A stretch of DNA of 64,000 nt from Populus alba (lineage: Eukaryota; Streptophyta; Magnoliopsida; Malpighiales; Salicaceae): assembly GCF_005239225.2 (NCBI RefSeq), contig NC_133290.1, forward strand, positions 13,834,204 to 13,898,203. Reading direction: 5' to 3'. Below the pieces are notes generated by a model. It was given only the letters and a program-made list of their open reading frames with translations, ran no database searches and had not been told where the DNA came from. This document shows positions 46,977 to 58,000 of the stretch, one piece after another (the stretch's first letter is position 1; every line of letters starts with the position of its first letter). The translations under genes and the position numbers were made by a program.

Positions 46977-47215
46977 GCTGCCAGGAGACGAAACTTTGAA
47001 CAACCTGAATCCCATTAGGCTTGAAAACCACGGCCACCCTCCCCTCCAAGGCTCCAACACAAGAACAATCCAATGTGCAACTACTTGAAGAACTGTTAGA
47101 AGGATAGTGACCTTCTCTAGCTCACATAAAAATGGTGGGGTTGCAGCACGGATAAAAGTGCCCTGAAGGGAAAGCTACCAGTGCTGTATTCATTATCACC
47201 GATTAGTTCTTTTTG
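46977..47215 (-). pseudogene. Unrecognised coding remnant
   Basis: On the minus strand one frame reads, without stops, ...YPSNSSSSSCTLDCSCVG then ALEGRVAVVFKPNGIQVVQS and ends in SWQH before a stop near 46977. Just upstream, in another frame, is ELIGDNEYSTGSFPFRALLS. The two would need a frameshift to join. The amino acid mix and the low A/T content compared with the surroundings suggest an old protein-coding fragment. I do not recognise the family. It could also be chance. Confidence 0.3.
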
Positions 47216-47284
47216 GTCTGAGGAGACCGGTGGCGCACGTAATGCTGCGGGTTGCTCAAATTCTTTTATTACAAAAAAATAATA

Positions 47285-47850
47285 TTTAAATTATTATAAC
47301 ACGAGATAAATTAGGTTAAATTTATCAAAACACAACTTATGATATAAAACCCAAACCACCTATAAAAAGAAAATAAAAAGAAATTGTAAAGTTCAAGATT
47401 TAATAACCTAATATCAATGATGAAAAAATATAAAAAAAAAATATGTAGTGTTGAAGAAGCAAACCCGAGTCAACTCAGTCTAACTTGATAAACCTACAAC
47501 CCGTAATATGAGATGAGATTAAAAAAATATAAAAAGAAGCACCTAACAAACAAAACAAAGTTAAAAAAAAAACTTCAAATAAACCCCGAGCTAACCCAGG
47601 TTAACTCTATCAACCCGCCATCATAATAACCAAACAGAAAGAAAACCGAAAAAATAACAAAACTCAAGTGCAAATTATTTCATGTAAAACGATGAAATTG
47701 AAAAAAAAAACCCATAAAAAATCGAGAAAAATAAATCAGACCTCCAAAAAAAGCACTTGGTAAAAAAAATAATAGAGTTAAATAAAAAACAAAACTTAGT
47801 GAGAAAAAGCAAGCTAACTCCGGTTAACTTTATTACCTCGCACTCGGGAG
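47285..47850 (-). repeat. Array 3 of the ~150-bp intergenic repeat family
   Basis: Four weak units in minus orientation, with cores at about 47290-47345, 47463-47520, 47581-47630 and 47812-47850 (for example gagtcaactcag, taacttgataaacc, gctaacccaggttaac). More decayed than arrays 1 and 2. Confidence 0.55.
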
Positions 47851-48503
47851 AATCCATCATATGTACATTTGTTTTTAAATAATATTTAATAAAACACGCT
47901 TAAGGATCAATAATTCAATGGAAAATATTAAAATAAAAAAAAATAATTTAAGATGTGAGGCATGAATAACCCAACAACAAGGAAAGCATAACAAATCAAA
48001 AAGCTCAAGGCCTAACAATTCAATGTCAACTGATAAAAATAAAAAAAATAAATTAAAAAAGACCCTAAAATAAATTAAATTTAAATTGGATTCATTGTTG
48101 AAATTGGTATATTGAGTTATAAGACTGAGATTACCATGTAAAAGACAAATATGAAAAAACCACAAAGAAAAATTTTAAACCATAATAAAAAAAAACTAGG
48201 GCTAATAAATGAAGAAAATGACAAAAAATGATGACCAAAATTGAAAACCAAACAAAATTAAATCAAACTCCCAAGGACATAATAAAAATAATAATAATGA
48301 AAATGATTAAAAAATAGCAATAAAAAAAGATTGGATAAAAAAATCTAATTAGATTAAATGATTAGAGACAAAATTAAAAACAAAACAAACTTAAAGAAGC
48401 ATCAAATCTAACAAAAAAATAAATAAATAAAGATCAAATCTAAAACAAATACAAACTAGAGGACACGGTTGAATTTATCCAAGCTCTGCATGTATATCGA
48501 GAC

Positions 48504-48505
<2 letters not shown>

Positions 48506-48558
<53 letters not shown>
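48506..48558 (+). repeat. (GA)n microsatellite
   Basis: About 26 uninterrupted GA units. Such tracts are often length-polymorphic and may serve as a marker. Confidence 0.95.
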
Positions 48559-48561
<3 letters not shown>

Positions 48562-50110
48562 AGAAGTAAAAAGACCAATCATTGCCAAACTACTGCTTAG
48601 GTAACAACATATGTCATTCTAAAAGATATGCCGCCACATTCTGGATCAGGTGAGTAGGCGATCAACCTTTTTTAACCACCATATATGCCTCCACGCGCCA
48701 CCCAAATAGAGCTAGGGGTAATAACATATCTATGTGTGCATGACACATGTAGATCAATTTTTATTGATTTATTAATATTATAATAATGCAAACAACTAAA
48801 ATGACATATAAATATTATAAAAAAACCATGATGCAAATAAAAAAATACCCTTCCAAGCAACCTTTAATTTATCAAAGTTAAAGGGTAAAAGCGAAATTTT
48901 ATTGTACATAAAAATATGTAAAGACATAACAACCCCTCACTTAAAGGTCAATATTTTTTTAGAGCTAAAGGGCACAAACGTTATTTCACAGTATAAATAA
49001 ATCTGTCAAGATACAAACGCCTCCGGACCGAAGCCTAATTTTTTTGAGCTTCCAGGGACAATATAGTACTTTTACTATACATAATATACACAAAACAATA
49101 ATCTTGTCCCGGACTAATTCTTGAATGAAATTTGAATTCTATGAAAAATACAGTTTTACCCTAAATACCAACGTAATTGTTAAAAGAAATGAAAGGTAAA
49201 ATAGTAATTACACTATTTTGAATCCGCAGTGAATTTCCTTATATTCTACTGTAAAATATTGAGTCATTTTAGTTTTTTTTTTTAATGTTAAATCGTACAT
49301 TTCCAAAATTATCACATCTTCAATGAATAAATTTGAAAATTATGGGAAATAGCACACTCTTGGAGTTGTACCATAGGAATTTGCGGCAATCCAAATGATA
49401 TCGGGTGAATTTATCCTGGTATTGATTTTTAAAATATTTTTTATTTATAAATATATTAAAATAATATTTTTTAATTTATTTTTGAAATTAATATATTAAA
49501 ATGGTATAAAAATATAAAAAATTAATTTTAAACTAAAAATTAAAAATTTCAAAAACATAATTTAACTAAAAAAAAATATTAATACAAATTATCTCATTAT
49601 AACCGTGTCAAGCAAGTCGCTGAAACCCAAGCCTCGGTAAATCTTGGTAAAAATAATTTCTGGAAGGGAAAAGAATCAAGGAATAATTATAAAAAAAAAA
49701 ACTCCAAGATTTGATGGTATTTTATTTTCCTGTTTTGGTAACTTTACACCGGTGCTAATCCTTAACTTTCTTAAAAGAACAATGATAATAAAAAATATCT
49801 AATTATTTATAAAATTACTATTATTTTTTATTTAATTACCATTAAACTCGTATTATTACCCGAAATTAAAAGAAAACCTAAAACTTAGCAACTGATATTT
49901 CTTTTTAATTTTAGATTTTTCATATTCAAACCGTACTTTACCGATACTGATGAGTACAAGGGGCAACCACCACATTTGCAAGTTCAGGATGAACACAAAG
50001 AGTTTGATCTCCTTTTTTATGAAACAAATCCTAAGCAAGAGTTTTTCTGAAAAGGCCATGCTAAGTGCGAGTCCAGTGAGAATTTGCTGCTGATACTATT
50101 GGTGGTGTGA

Positions 50111-50770
50111 ATGGTGCTGGATACACTACTTGATGTGGGTGTGAACAAGCAAGAACTTGGAGATCAAAGCTCTACAATCCTAGTTTATGCCGCCTATGCT
50201 ACTGTCTCTGCCTTTGCTTATAGGCACCCTGCAGAGCTCAAATCAAAAGAAACAGAGTTGAGGTTGATTGAAGATTCTATCATAGAGCTCTCAGCAAAGC
50301 TTCAACAAAAAGAAGAGAAATTGGATTCAGCTCGACAACATGTGAAACATTGTGCCAGAAAAATTTAATCAAAAGAGGAGGAGCTCAATAAAATCAAAGG
50401 AAGAATAAACACATATGATACAGAGCTTGAATCGAGAGAGAGGGAGTTCAATGCCATTCAACTGTCCATTGAAGACCGGAGTGAGGAACTTAAAGGGAAG
50501 GAGAGGCAACTGAAATCTGTCCAACTATCGATAGGAGAATGGGAGAAAGAACTGAAAGCAATGAAGGAACAGAAATATCCCATCCAAAAATCAGTTGTGG
50601 AATGCTCTGAGGAGCTCCAATCAAAAGAGAAGAACCTTATTTTGGCAAGAGAATCTCTCAGAGAATGTTGTGATAATCTCCAATCGAAGAAGGTGCAGCT
50701 GGATTCAATTCAACGCACTGGTTATGATTATAGGTATGCTTATAGACACATAATATGCTTACAGGTATGA
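50111..50770 (+). pseudogene. FRIGIDA-like (FRL5-type) coiled-coil fragment with in-frame stop
   Basis: One frame runs 220 codons but is broken by TAA at 50366-50368. Before the break are 85 residues ending KLDSARQHVKHCARKI; after it the same frame continues SKEEELNKIKGRINTYD and on to CCDNLQSKKVQLDSIQ. The repeating pattern of ELKSKE, EELKGKE and EELQSKE heptads is that of the N-terminal coiled coil of poplar FRIGIDA-like 5 proteins, which are related to the flowering regulator FRIGIDA. The C-terminal FRIGIDA domain is missing. At 50210-50222 the sequence tttgcttatag looks like a splice acceptor, so the real coding part may start at about 50222. Most simply, this is a gene fragment that has lost its 3' part and gained a stop. 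Confidence 0.6.
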
Positions 50771-51662
50771 TGTGGGAGCCTTTTATGATTTTTGAAAACC
50801 CTAAAAAAAAAACCAAATTGATTTCTATTGGTTATAGAACCCTAATTGAAAAGGAAAGGGAGGGAAGGAAAGGGAAAATATCGGGAAAAAAAAATTATAT
50901 AAGAAGGCAATTCTATCTCTAATTTTTTTTTTTAATTTTTTGTTTGACAGTGTTATTTCTTAAATTATAGCGGAAAAGTTAAAATGGAGTAGTTTTTTTT
51001 TTTTTTCAATTATCCCAAGAATCAATAATGTTAGGCTGATTTGTGGGGTCAGGAAAATTTTTTCTAACACAAGGATTGCTAGTTCTTTTTATTCAGGGGA
51101 GAACCAAACTAGATATCTTCCGCTAGGGTTTTTATTCTTTATGTTTCTGGCATATGCTAGCTGTAGGTGTATATTTTGCATCCAGGAAGAATACACTTCT
51201 AGTTTTTCATGCTGTATTTTTCATATAGGGTGAAGTATCTGTTTTGCCTTTTCTTTTTCTAATATCTGATCATTTTCCATTTTAATATCATTTTATAGGG
51301 GATTGAAGACAATGCAACTTATCCAGCAATTTAACCTGAGCTTAATGCAACCTTAAAAAATTACTGTCTCTCCCCTGAAGTCTTTTGACTTTAACATGTA
51401 GCAAGCATCTCAACAGAAAACCATATTCAGTATAATTCCCATTCATATTTTTTGAAACAGTACACTAATAATCCATAAAAATTCAAGAGAGAACACAAAT
51501 AATGGAAATCCGATCAGGCCATTTATGTGCCATGAAGATATTGGAGGAAATAAGAGGCCATTTTGCATGCATAAACCCTTATTTACCTGCTTAAATATGC
51601 AGCCATACTATTACCATTCACATATATTCCATATATATGCAAGCTGCTAAGTAACAATGATC
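50771..51662. other. Spacer after the FRIGIDA-like fragment
   Basis: A/T-rich, no coding region. From 51402 onward it is the left part of the tandem segmental duplication and includes the 3' UTR of proline-rich gene B. Confidence 0.5.
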
Positions 51663-51926
51663 TTAAGGTCTGTTATGAATAGCAGCAGCCCTGGTGGGGA
51701 ATGACACCGAGGGGATAGATGATGGAGGGCTTGGCACTGAAGGGATAGTTGGTGGAAGTGGAGGCAACCTGACAAATGGTGGATCAGGCAAATTAGGAGG
51801 AACTGTAAAGCCAAGAATATTACACGTTGGAGGCTGGAGATGACGAGCTGCCACAGCAACATCAATGCTTGAAAATGACAGTGTGATCATGAACATAGCC
51901 AAAATCAGTAAGCGAGAAGATGCCAT
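51663..51926 (-). CDS. Small secreted proline-rich protein, 87 aa (cluster member B)
   Basis: Start chosen at the ATG at 51926 (MASSRLLILAMFM), because the longer upstream frame has no family-like sequence and the TATAAATA box at 52034-52041 lies about 110 bp above it. Signal peptide 1-26 (cleavage likely at VAVA), then ARHLQPPTCN. The mature part is about 60 residues, rich in Pro, Ser and Leu (PPLPPTIPSVPSPPSSIPS), with one Cys (residue 35) and an unusual C-terminus (TRAAAIHNRP). Shortest member of the cluster. It lies in the left unit of the segmental duplication; the right unit carries its decayed copy. Confidence 0.72.
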   Translation of the reverse strand: MASSRLLILAMFMITLSFSSIDVAVAARHLQPPTCNILGFTVPPNLPDPPFVRLPPLPPTIPSVPSPPSSIPSVSFPTRAAAIHNRP

Positions 51927-52033
51927 GGTATAATAATATAAGAACAAGAAATCAGTGACCTCTGACCTAGAACAATCAGGCAAGGAAAGCAATAGAGGCT
52001 TATGGGGTGTGCAAACTCTGACCTTTCTTTTGC

Positions 52034-52041
52034 TATTTATA
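52034..52041 (-). promoter_or_regulatory. TATA box of proline-rich gene B
   Basis: TATAAATA on the minus strand, giving a predicted 5' UTR of about 75-80 nt. The decayed copy in the duplication has lost this segment. Confidence 0.6.
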
Positions 52042-52645
52042 ATCGAGGACATTGATTCACTGTGTAAATGAAGGGCAGGCAGTTAGCTGCTGCATTTGAC
52101 GAGTTTTGTTGCATATGCTTGGCTAAAACTGAAGTGCTTCGAAAGCAGAAATCAAGCAACTGGTACATATTACTCCAGCTGCTGTTAAATTTTCATCTTC
52201 AGTGCTTTCAAATGCAGTAGTAGTCATTACATGAGTCTACCTAATTTGTTTGGTAGATGCAGGTATGTCTCAAAATTTCGAATAAAGTTACACAAATAAT
52301 AGTTTCAGTCCATTGAGGTTCCATATTGATTGCTATCTGTGGTCATGGAAATTTGGTCCAACGATGTTAATTCGAGGCAGTAAGACGTCAGTGTTTGGTT
52401 AAGAATAGCACTGCTTTCATTTCAGTCTTCATGTGAAGTGGCTGCTAATGTTGTTGTAGTTTTGATACCAGTAGCTAAATAGTTTGATAGTTTCAGATAT
52501 GTGTCAAAAATTAGATACAAAAACAAAACTACACAACTACTCATTCTTTTCTTCTATTAATTTTTTTTCTTACATTTATGTAGTTAGCTTCTGTTTGGGG
52601 CCATTACATTCTGTTTTAGGAACTGTAATTAATGATGTGTTCAAA

Positions 52646-53155
52646 ATGATATGTCGGTGATCTATTAGTTTGTTCCATGTAACCAGATCATTATTTGAAT
52701 GGAAAAATTATTCAAGTCCTTAATGATTTTTCCTTATCCTTTCTGGTTCTCAAACATGGATGATATCAATCATGATTTTCCTTTCTTAGAAAAAATGAAT
52801 TTCTGGTTCTCAATATGATATGTCGGCGATCTATTAGTTTGTTCCATGTAACTAGATCATTATTTGATTGGAAAAATTATTCAAGTCCTTAGTGATTTTT
52901 CTGTATACTAAGTCCTTTCTGGTTCTCAAACATGGATGATATCAATCATGATTTTCCTTAGAAAAAATGAATTTCTGGTTCTCAATATGATATGTCGGCG
53001 ACCTATTAGTTTGTTCCATGTAACCAGATCATTATCTGATTGGAAACATTATTCAAGTCCTTAATGATTTTTCCTTATACCAAGTCCTTTATGATTCTCC
53101 AACAGGGATGATATCAATTATGATTTTCCTTTCGTAGAAAAAAATGAATTTTTGA
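52646..53155 (+). repeat. Three tandem ~170-bp units
   Basis: The word atgtcgg(t/c)ga starts at 52651, 52820 and 52992, giving periods of 169 and 172 bp. Shared words include ctattagtttgttccatgta, accagatcatta, attattcaagtcctta and tgatatcaat. The copies differ by a few substitutions and small indels. No ORF. Located in the extra 1.09 kb of unit 1. Confidence 0.85.
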
Positions 53156-53948
53156 GTTGATATTTTAGGTATCGATGAAGAAGGGCGTCAACGGAAGCTT
53201 ATTAAGGAAAGGATTAGATGTTATCAAATTGTCAGTCACATAGGTTTGCTGCTGATTTCTTTCCCTTATCTGTCAGAAATGTTAAGAGAAGGGTATCTTT
53301 GCTACAGCTGATTATTCACAATGATGCTGGTTGAGGCCTTCTTGTGGTTTATCTTAGTTTTTTTGCAGAGGATGCTGCCAGGATAAAATATGGGTGTTAC
53401 AAAGGTTTCACGTATATCCTTATCCAGTTAACCTAGTTTTGCTGGAATGCTGAAACAACGGAGACTCAGGTTAATTTGTTCCTGTGGAGGTAAATGGAGA
53501 ATCTGTTCTGTATCATGCTTACGCAACTCTGCTTCTTAGATTACTTTTCTGATGCTTTGTTTTATTATGGTGTTTAGGCATATTTTGCATCAAACTCTGC
53601 TACAGAAAATGCAAGATATTTCTGTTTAGACTGAAAAGTTCAAATTGCAACCCAGTTTAAAGGACGGTCAAGGATATTGTTTGAAACAAGCATCTCAACA
53701 GAAAAACATATTAAGCATAACTCCATTCATATTTTGAAACAGTATACCAACATTATTTTCATGTGAAAATTCAAGAGAGAACACAAATAACTGAAATCCT
53801 CGGCGGTTTGCATGCCATGAAAAATATAAAAGGAAATAAGAGGCCATTTTGCATGCATGAACTTTTATTTACGTACTTATACGTGAAGCCATACTATTAC
53901 CATTTACATAAATTCCATATATATGCCGGCTTCGAAGCAACAATGATC

Positions 53949-54128
53949 TTAAGGTCCATTACGAACAGCAGCAGCTGTGGTGGGGAATGACACTATGGAG
54001 GGCTTGGCACTGAAGGGATAATTGTTGGAAGTAGAGGCAACCTGACAAGTGGTGAATCAGGCTAATTAGGAGGAACTGTAAAGCGAGGAATATTACGTGT
54101 AAATACAGTGTGATCATGAACATAGTCG
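53949..54128 (-). pseudogene. Decayed copy of proline-rich gene B
   Basis: Aligns with 51663-51926 from the stop region rightward, but has lost about 50 bp around the R-H-L motif and a further block of about 150 bp that in gene B contains the ATG, TATA box and 5' UTR. A block around gatagatgatgg is also shortened, and the remaining frame is interrupted (for example tcaggctaattagg). It therefore cannot make a secreted protein. Confidence 0.75.
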
Positions 54129-54662
54129 TGTACATTGATTCAGCGCATAAATGCAGTGCGGTAAGCTGCTGCATTTGGTGAGTTTTGTTGCATGTGCTGG
54201 CCAAAACTTGAGAACTTCAAAAGCTGAATTCAGGCAACTAGTACATATTACTCCAGCCGCTGTTAAATTTTAAGAGTAGGGCATCTTAGTACAGCTGGTT
54301 ATTCACAATGATGGTTGAGGCCTTATTGTTGTTTTATTTTATTACGTAGCAGAGGATGCTGCCAGCATAAATTGGGCATTACAAAGTATTCGCAGACATT
54401 CTTATCTGGTTACCCTATTTTTCCTGTAATGCTGAAACTAGTGAAACTCAGGTATATTTTTTTTTTAATATGGAGGTAAATGCAAAATCATTTTCGCAAT
54501 TGTGCTTATGCAGCTCTACTTCTTAGATTACCTTTTGCTTTGTTTTATGATGGTGTTTCGGCATATTTGTTATAGAAAATGAAAAAGATTTATGTTTAAA
54601 TAGAAAAGTTCATATTGCTAAAGTATTGCAACCAGGTATAAAGGAGAGTCAGGGATGTTTTC

Positions 54663-55224
54663 TGCAGAATTCATTTTCCCAGGACTCCTTTTTTCAGAAA
54701 TAAAGGTTCTGTTGTTAGAAATAATGGAGTGCAAGGTGATGGAATTGAAATTTTGAAGATGTAGCTCTGCTTATAGACTGGAAATTTTGGCTTTATAAAA
54801 CTGAGAATGTATACATGGACACAAACTTGCACGCAGAGGTAAAGCTTACGCAGATGGCTCGATCAGGGAAACTTCATAATGTGAGATGACAGGTTTTTTC
54901 TCAGAATTTGAGTAAGGCAAAAACATAAACGAAAATGAAATTTTAAGCAAACAACCTTTTATTCTGTAATAATGGATTAAAATACACACAAAAGTATATG
55001 GAAACTACAGTTCCGAGATAGTGGAAACTAATAAAGCACACAGAAGGAAGAAGGAAAACCCCAAATAAGCTCACATATGTGAGTCCAACTATAATTACAT
55101 ACAACTGTAAGCCTTCATTGCCACCCAAGTCATACAAGACAGACAAAATTCCTTAAAAAAGAAACATGAAAGACTACTGTATGTCTCGCATCACAAGAAT
55201 TAAGAGAAGATAAATTGAGCAAAC
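54663..55224. other. Spacer before proline-rich gene C
   Basis: No coding region seen. The right part is the 3' UTR of gene C on the minus strand. Confidence 0.45.
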
Positions 55225-55578
55225 TCAAGGGCTAGTAGTTGCTGGAGGAGGGGAAGGGAATGGAATGGAGGGAATTGTTGGAATTGTGGGGATTGAGGGC
55301 ATGCTTGGAAGAGGAGGCAAAGTGACCTTTGGGACTGTAGGAAAGGTAGGGATGGCGGGAATGCTAGGAAGTGGTGGCAGTGTGGGCTTAGGTAGGGATG
55401 GTTGAGTTGTAGGCAAGGTGGGCTGTGGAAGGTTTGGAATAGAAGGCAATGGTGGCATTGGTATCTTAGGCAATGGTGGCAACTGGAGGAGATGACGGGC
55501 AGCTATGCTAACATTCATGCTCGAAAATGTCAGAGCGATGAATAAAGCTAAGATAAAGCTTTTGCAAGAGGCCATCAC
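55225..55578 (-). CDS. Small secreted proline-rich protein, 117 aa (cluster member C)
   Basis: Intact ORF starting MMASCKSFILALF. The signal peptide ends around residue 26 (SMNVSIA), followed by ARHLLQLPPLP. The mature part is built from short units such as KPTLPPLPSIP and TLPPLPSMPSIP, with P at nearly every third position, and ends SPPPATTSP. This resembles the PELPK-type cell-wall or extracellular proline-rich proteins of plants, but the exact pentapeptide is not present. TATAAATA lies at 55676-55683, about 100 bp above the ATG. No Cys beyond the signal peptide. Function unknown. Confidence 0.78.
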   Translation of the reverse strand: MMASCKSFILALFIALTFSSMNVSIAARHLLQLPPLPKIPMPPLPSIPNLPQPTLPTTQPSLPKPTLPPLPSIPAIPTFPTVPKVTLPPLPSMPSIPTIPTIPSIPFPSPPPATTSP

Positions 55579-55675
55579 TAGAATTCAAGATACAGTACTT
55601 TTGATCACCAGAAATCTAGGACAAATAAGTTGTTCTTTTCTGCTTGTATGGGAATGTTAAGGCTGATTATACAAG

Positions 55676-55683
55676 TATTTATA
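55676..55683 (-). promoter_or_regulatory. TATA box of proline-rich gene C
   Basis: TATAAATA on the minus strand, identical to the box of gene B and at a similar distance from the ATG. Confidence 0.6.
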
Positions 55684-55689
55684 GCAGGA

Positions 55690-57168
55690 CATGGAATCAT
55701 CATGGTGATTTAGGCACTACTAGTTGGTTGGAAAATCCTGAAAGACAATTTTGAGGTTTATTGTTAGTTCACCTACTTCTATATCACATTAGTTGACTAT
55801 TGTTCCTTTGAGATTAATCTGTTTGGTTATCTAATTAGAGTTCATGGACAAACAACAAATCTTATAAGTGTCCTTCTTTGATTGATCCTTGGTTAAATTC
55901 CCAGCTCATAAATTAGTATATTACTGCTCTTCTCGAAATTAACAACCAATTTTGTTAGTTTGCAGCAAGCAACCATGACTTGGAACCCTTGAGTTTTCTT
56001 GTTGGCAGTTCATCTTCTCATGTGCATTTTGTTGAAAAGATGTCCTAGGCTTCTTACGGGTGTTGTTGAATAAGATTTAGCAGGTTCTTGTGGTTGGTGA
56101 GTTGAAATCTCATAATTAATGACTCCTCGCTACAAAAGGAAAGTCCAAGTGATGACAGAACAGTCAAATATAAAAACAACTTCCTGTACTCCCAGTCTCC
56201 AATACCATTATTTGAAGAAAAACATCACTAAATGTTGGCCAAGTGCAGGGCACTAGCCAAGTTTGCAATATAAAACAAATCATATTTATAACACCAAATT
56301 ATAGATGCCTTCAAGAAGATAATCTATGCAACATTTTCTGGATGTTAATAAAAGGTTGGTTGTGTTTCAAGCAATGGATTAACATGTTAACAGATCATAT
56401 GGCAATTCATCAAGTGTCATTAACAAGTTATTCATGAATCAATTGTATATTTACAACCTTAATCAAACATGGTCTTAAGTTATTTACGATAAACCGCGCG
56501 CCATTTCAACCGATGTTTCCCACGCGAGGTTTTTCTAGGAAATGCAACCGCGAAAAAAACAATTGCAGACATCAAATTTAAATTTTGAATCAAGTTACCA
56601 AATTTACTACCATCAATTTATGATAACAGCATCTTTTTTTCCTTTTCATTTTCCTTTTTTTCGCGGGATCTCTTTTCGGCATGTTACCGTTACTGCTTTA
56701 AACTTGTAGAAACACAAAATTCATATGAAACCAGTTTATCAGCCAGTACTTTTGCAGTAAAGGAATATCAATTAGTAGCAATGGTTTGTGATGCGCAGAT
56801 CTAGATGACTGCTTTATGCATCAAGAACATCTAATCACCAAAAGCTTGCATCTCTTGTCAAAAAGAATGAAAACCAAGCCATTGATTTCTTTACCTGAAA
56901 CTTTTGAAAATTCTGAGTTGGATAATTTCCTTGCGTATAAAATATAAATGCATGAACACATGTATAATCGGAATATGCATTCCTGGATGTATGTATTGGT
57001 GTGGAGATCTCACAACAATCCTTCAGAAACCCAATGGGTAATTTATTAAGATTTCAAATAGCATCTCAAACACATTACTGAATTCAACCAGAACACATAG
57101 ATACATCTAAACAATAAATGCACTAACGGTTCCATGGTTAAGATTATTTCAACAGAATTATTAAGAAT
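55690..57168. other. Intergenic region between gene C and the MADS gene
   Basis: No gene recognised. The first part should be the promoter of gene C and the last part the 3' UTR of the MADS gene. A GC-richer patch (aaaccgcgcgcc, cccacgcgagg) lies at about 56490-56530 in otherwise A/T-rich DNA. Confidence 0.45.
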
Positions 57169-58000
57169 CTAGAAGAAACCATTTCCATATCCAAGATTGT
57201 ATCCATAAGGAGTCATTGTTGTGCTGCTTTGATTGAAAGGAGTCCCAGTCATGTCTGTGTTGAAAGCAGTCATGGTTGTGTTTGAACTGAAAGGATCCAC
57301 TGCCATGTTTGAGTCGAATCCTGTATTACTGGTATCAAAGGGAAGATTCCCAGGAGCGCCGGGGTTTGGAGAGAAAAAAGGCTGAGGAGGAGCTGAATTT
57401 TGAAGCAGAATCTGCTGGGCTTGCCTGACCACTTTCTGCTTTAGAGTTAGCAAAGATGCCTTCAATTGTTCAAGCTGTTCGAAGCTAAGTTCCTGAATAG
57501 GACTCTCCCACCAGTTCTGACTCTGACTAGCTTTCCTCAGTTTGTCCAGCTCTTCACCTCTTTCCTTTTCCATATCCAGTTGGTTTTGCGCCTAGTGAAT
57601 CATTTATTAGTAAAAAGAATATTTTTGTTTTCTGATGAAAGCAGACTGATGGTACTAAAAATTGCAATCAAAATTCATATACCTGAGTTAGCTTCATGTT
57701 GAGTTCACTGATCCTAGCATTCCGGTGAGCCTTAATCAGATGAAAAGCACCTGAAGTTTGGGGAATATTTCCCGAGACATAACGGTCCACCACCTTTTCA
57801 ACAGAAGGGTGGCCAAAAGAGAAGACCTTCTTGCCAGGTGAGAACACAATGATGCCAACTTCAGCACCACACAGTGTTGAAAGTTCACTAGCCTTCTTGA
57901 AAAGGCCAGACCTACGCTTTGAGAAGGTTACCATTAGATTGCTTTCTTTAGCTATTTTGATCATCTCCAACTTTTGGCGACCCTTGCTGCTTTTAACCAT
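57169..58000 (-). CDS. Type I (Malpha) MADS-box factor, AGL62-like, two exons
   Basis: Exons 57683-58000 and 57169-57591, joined in phase 0 across a 91-bp GT/AG intron; 246 aa. Without splicing the first exon would end after only four extra codons (VYEF). Residues 1-60 are the MADS domain ([16 protein letters not shown], then [24 protein letters not shown]). The following [21 protein letters not shown] is typical of the AGL61/AGL62 group. A short coiled coil follows and the second exon has [19 protein letters not shown], also seen in AGL62. The C-terminus is rich in Asn, Thr and Phe. AGL62 blocks early endosperm cellularisation in Arabidopsis; the same role here is inference. It lies inside the proline-rich cluster and has no obvious functional link to it. 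Confidence 0.88.

Larger units (their letters stand above)
46102..50110. other. Intergenic region with repeats and a possible coding remnant
   Basis: Holds an A/T-rich interspersed element (46318-46505), a protein-like remnant (46977-47215), a third array of the ~150-bp repeat family (47285-47850), a GA microsatellite (48506-48558) and another A/T-rich element (49420-49570). Between 48640 and 49250 there are several ggtaaaa-cattt strings typical of an old dispersed repeat. No intact gene seen. Confidence 0.5.
51402..54662. repeat. Tandem segmental duplication containing proline-rich gene B and a decayed copy
   Basis: Unit 1 is about 51402-53686 and unit 2 about 53687-54662, in direct orientation. 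Segments 51402-52193 and 53687-54270 match (shared words aagcatctcaacagaaaa, ataagaggccattttgcatg, tgatcttaaggtc, ctgttaaatttt). Segments 53281-53685 and 54271-54662 match (cagctg or cagctgg, attattcacaatgatg, gaggatgctgccag, attgcaaccag). Unit 1 has about 1.09 kb extra (52194-53280) that is absent from unit 2. Confidence 0.8.

Noticed and set aside
51927..52052. 42-residue N-terminal extension of proline-rich gene B
   Set aside because: No signal peptide, not shared with other members, and it overlaps the TATA box at 52034.
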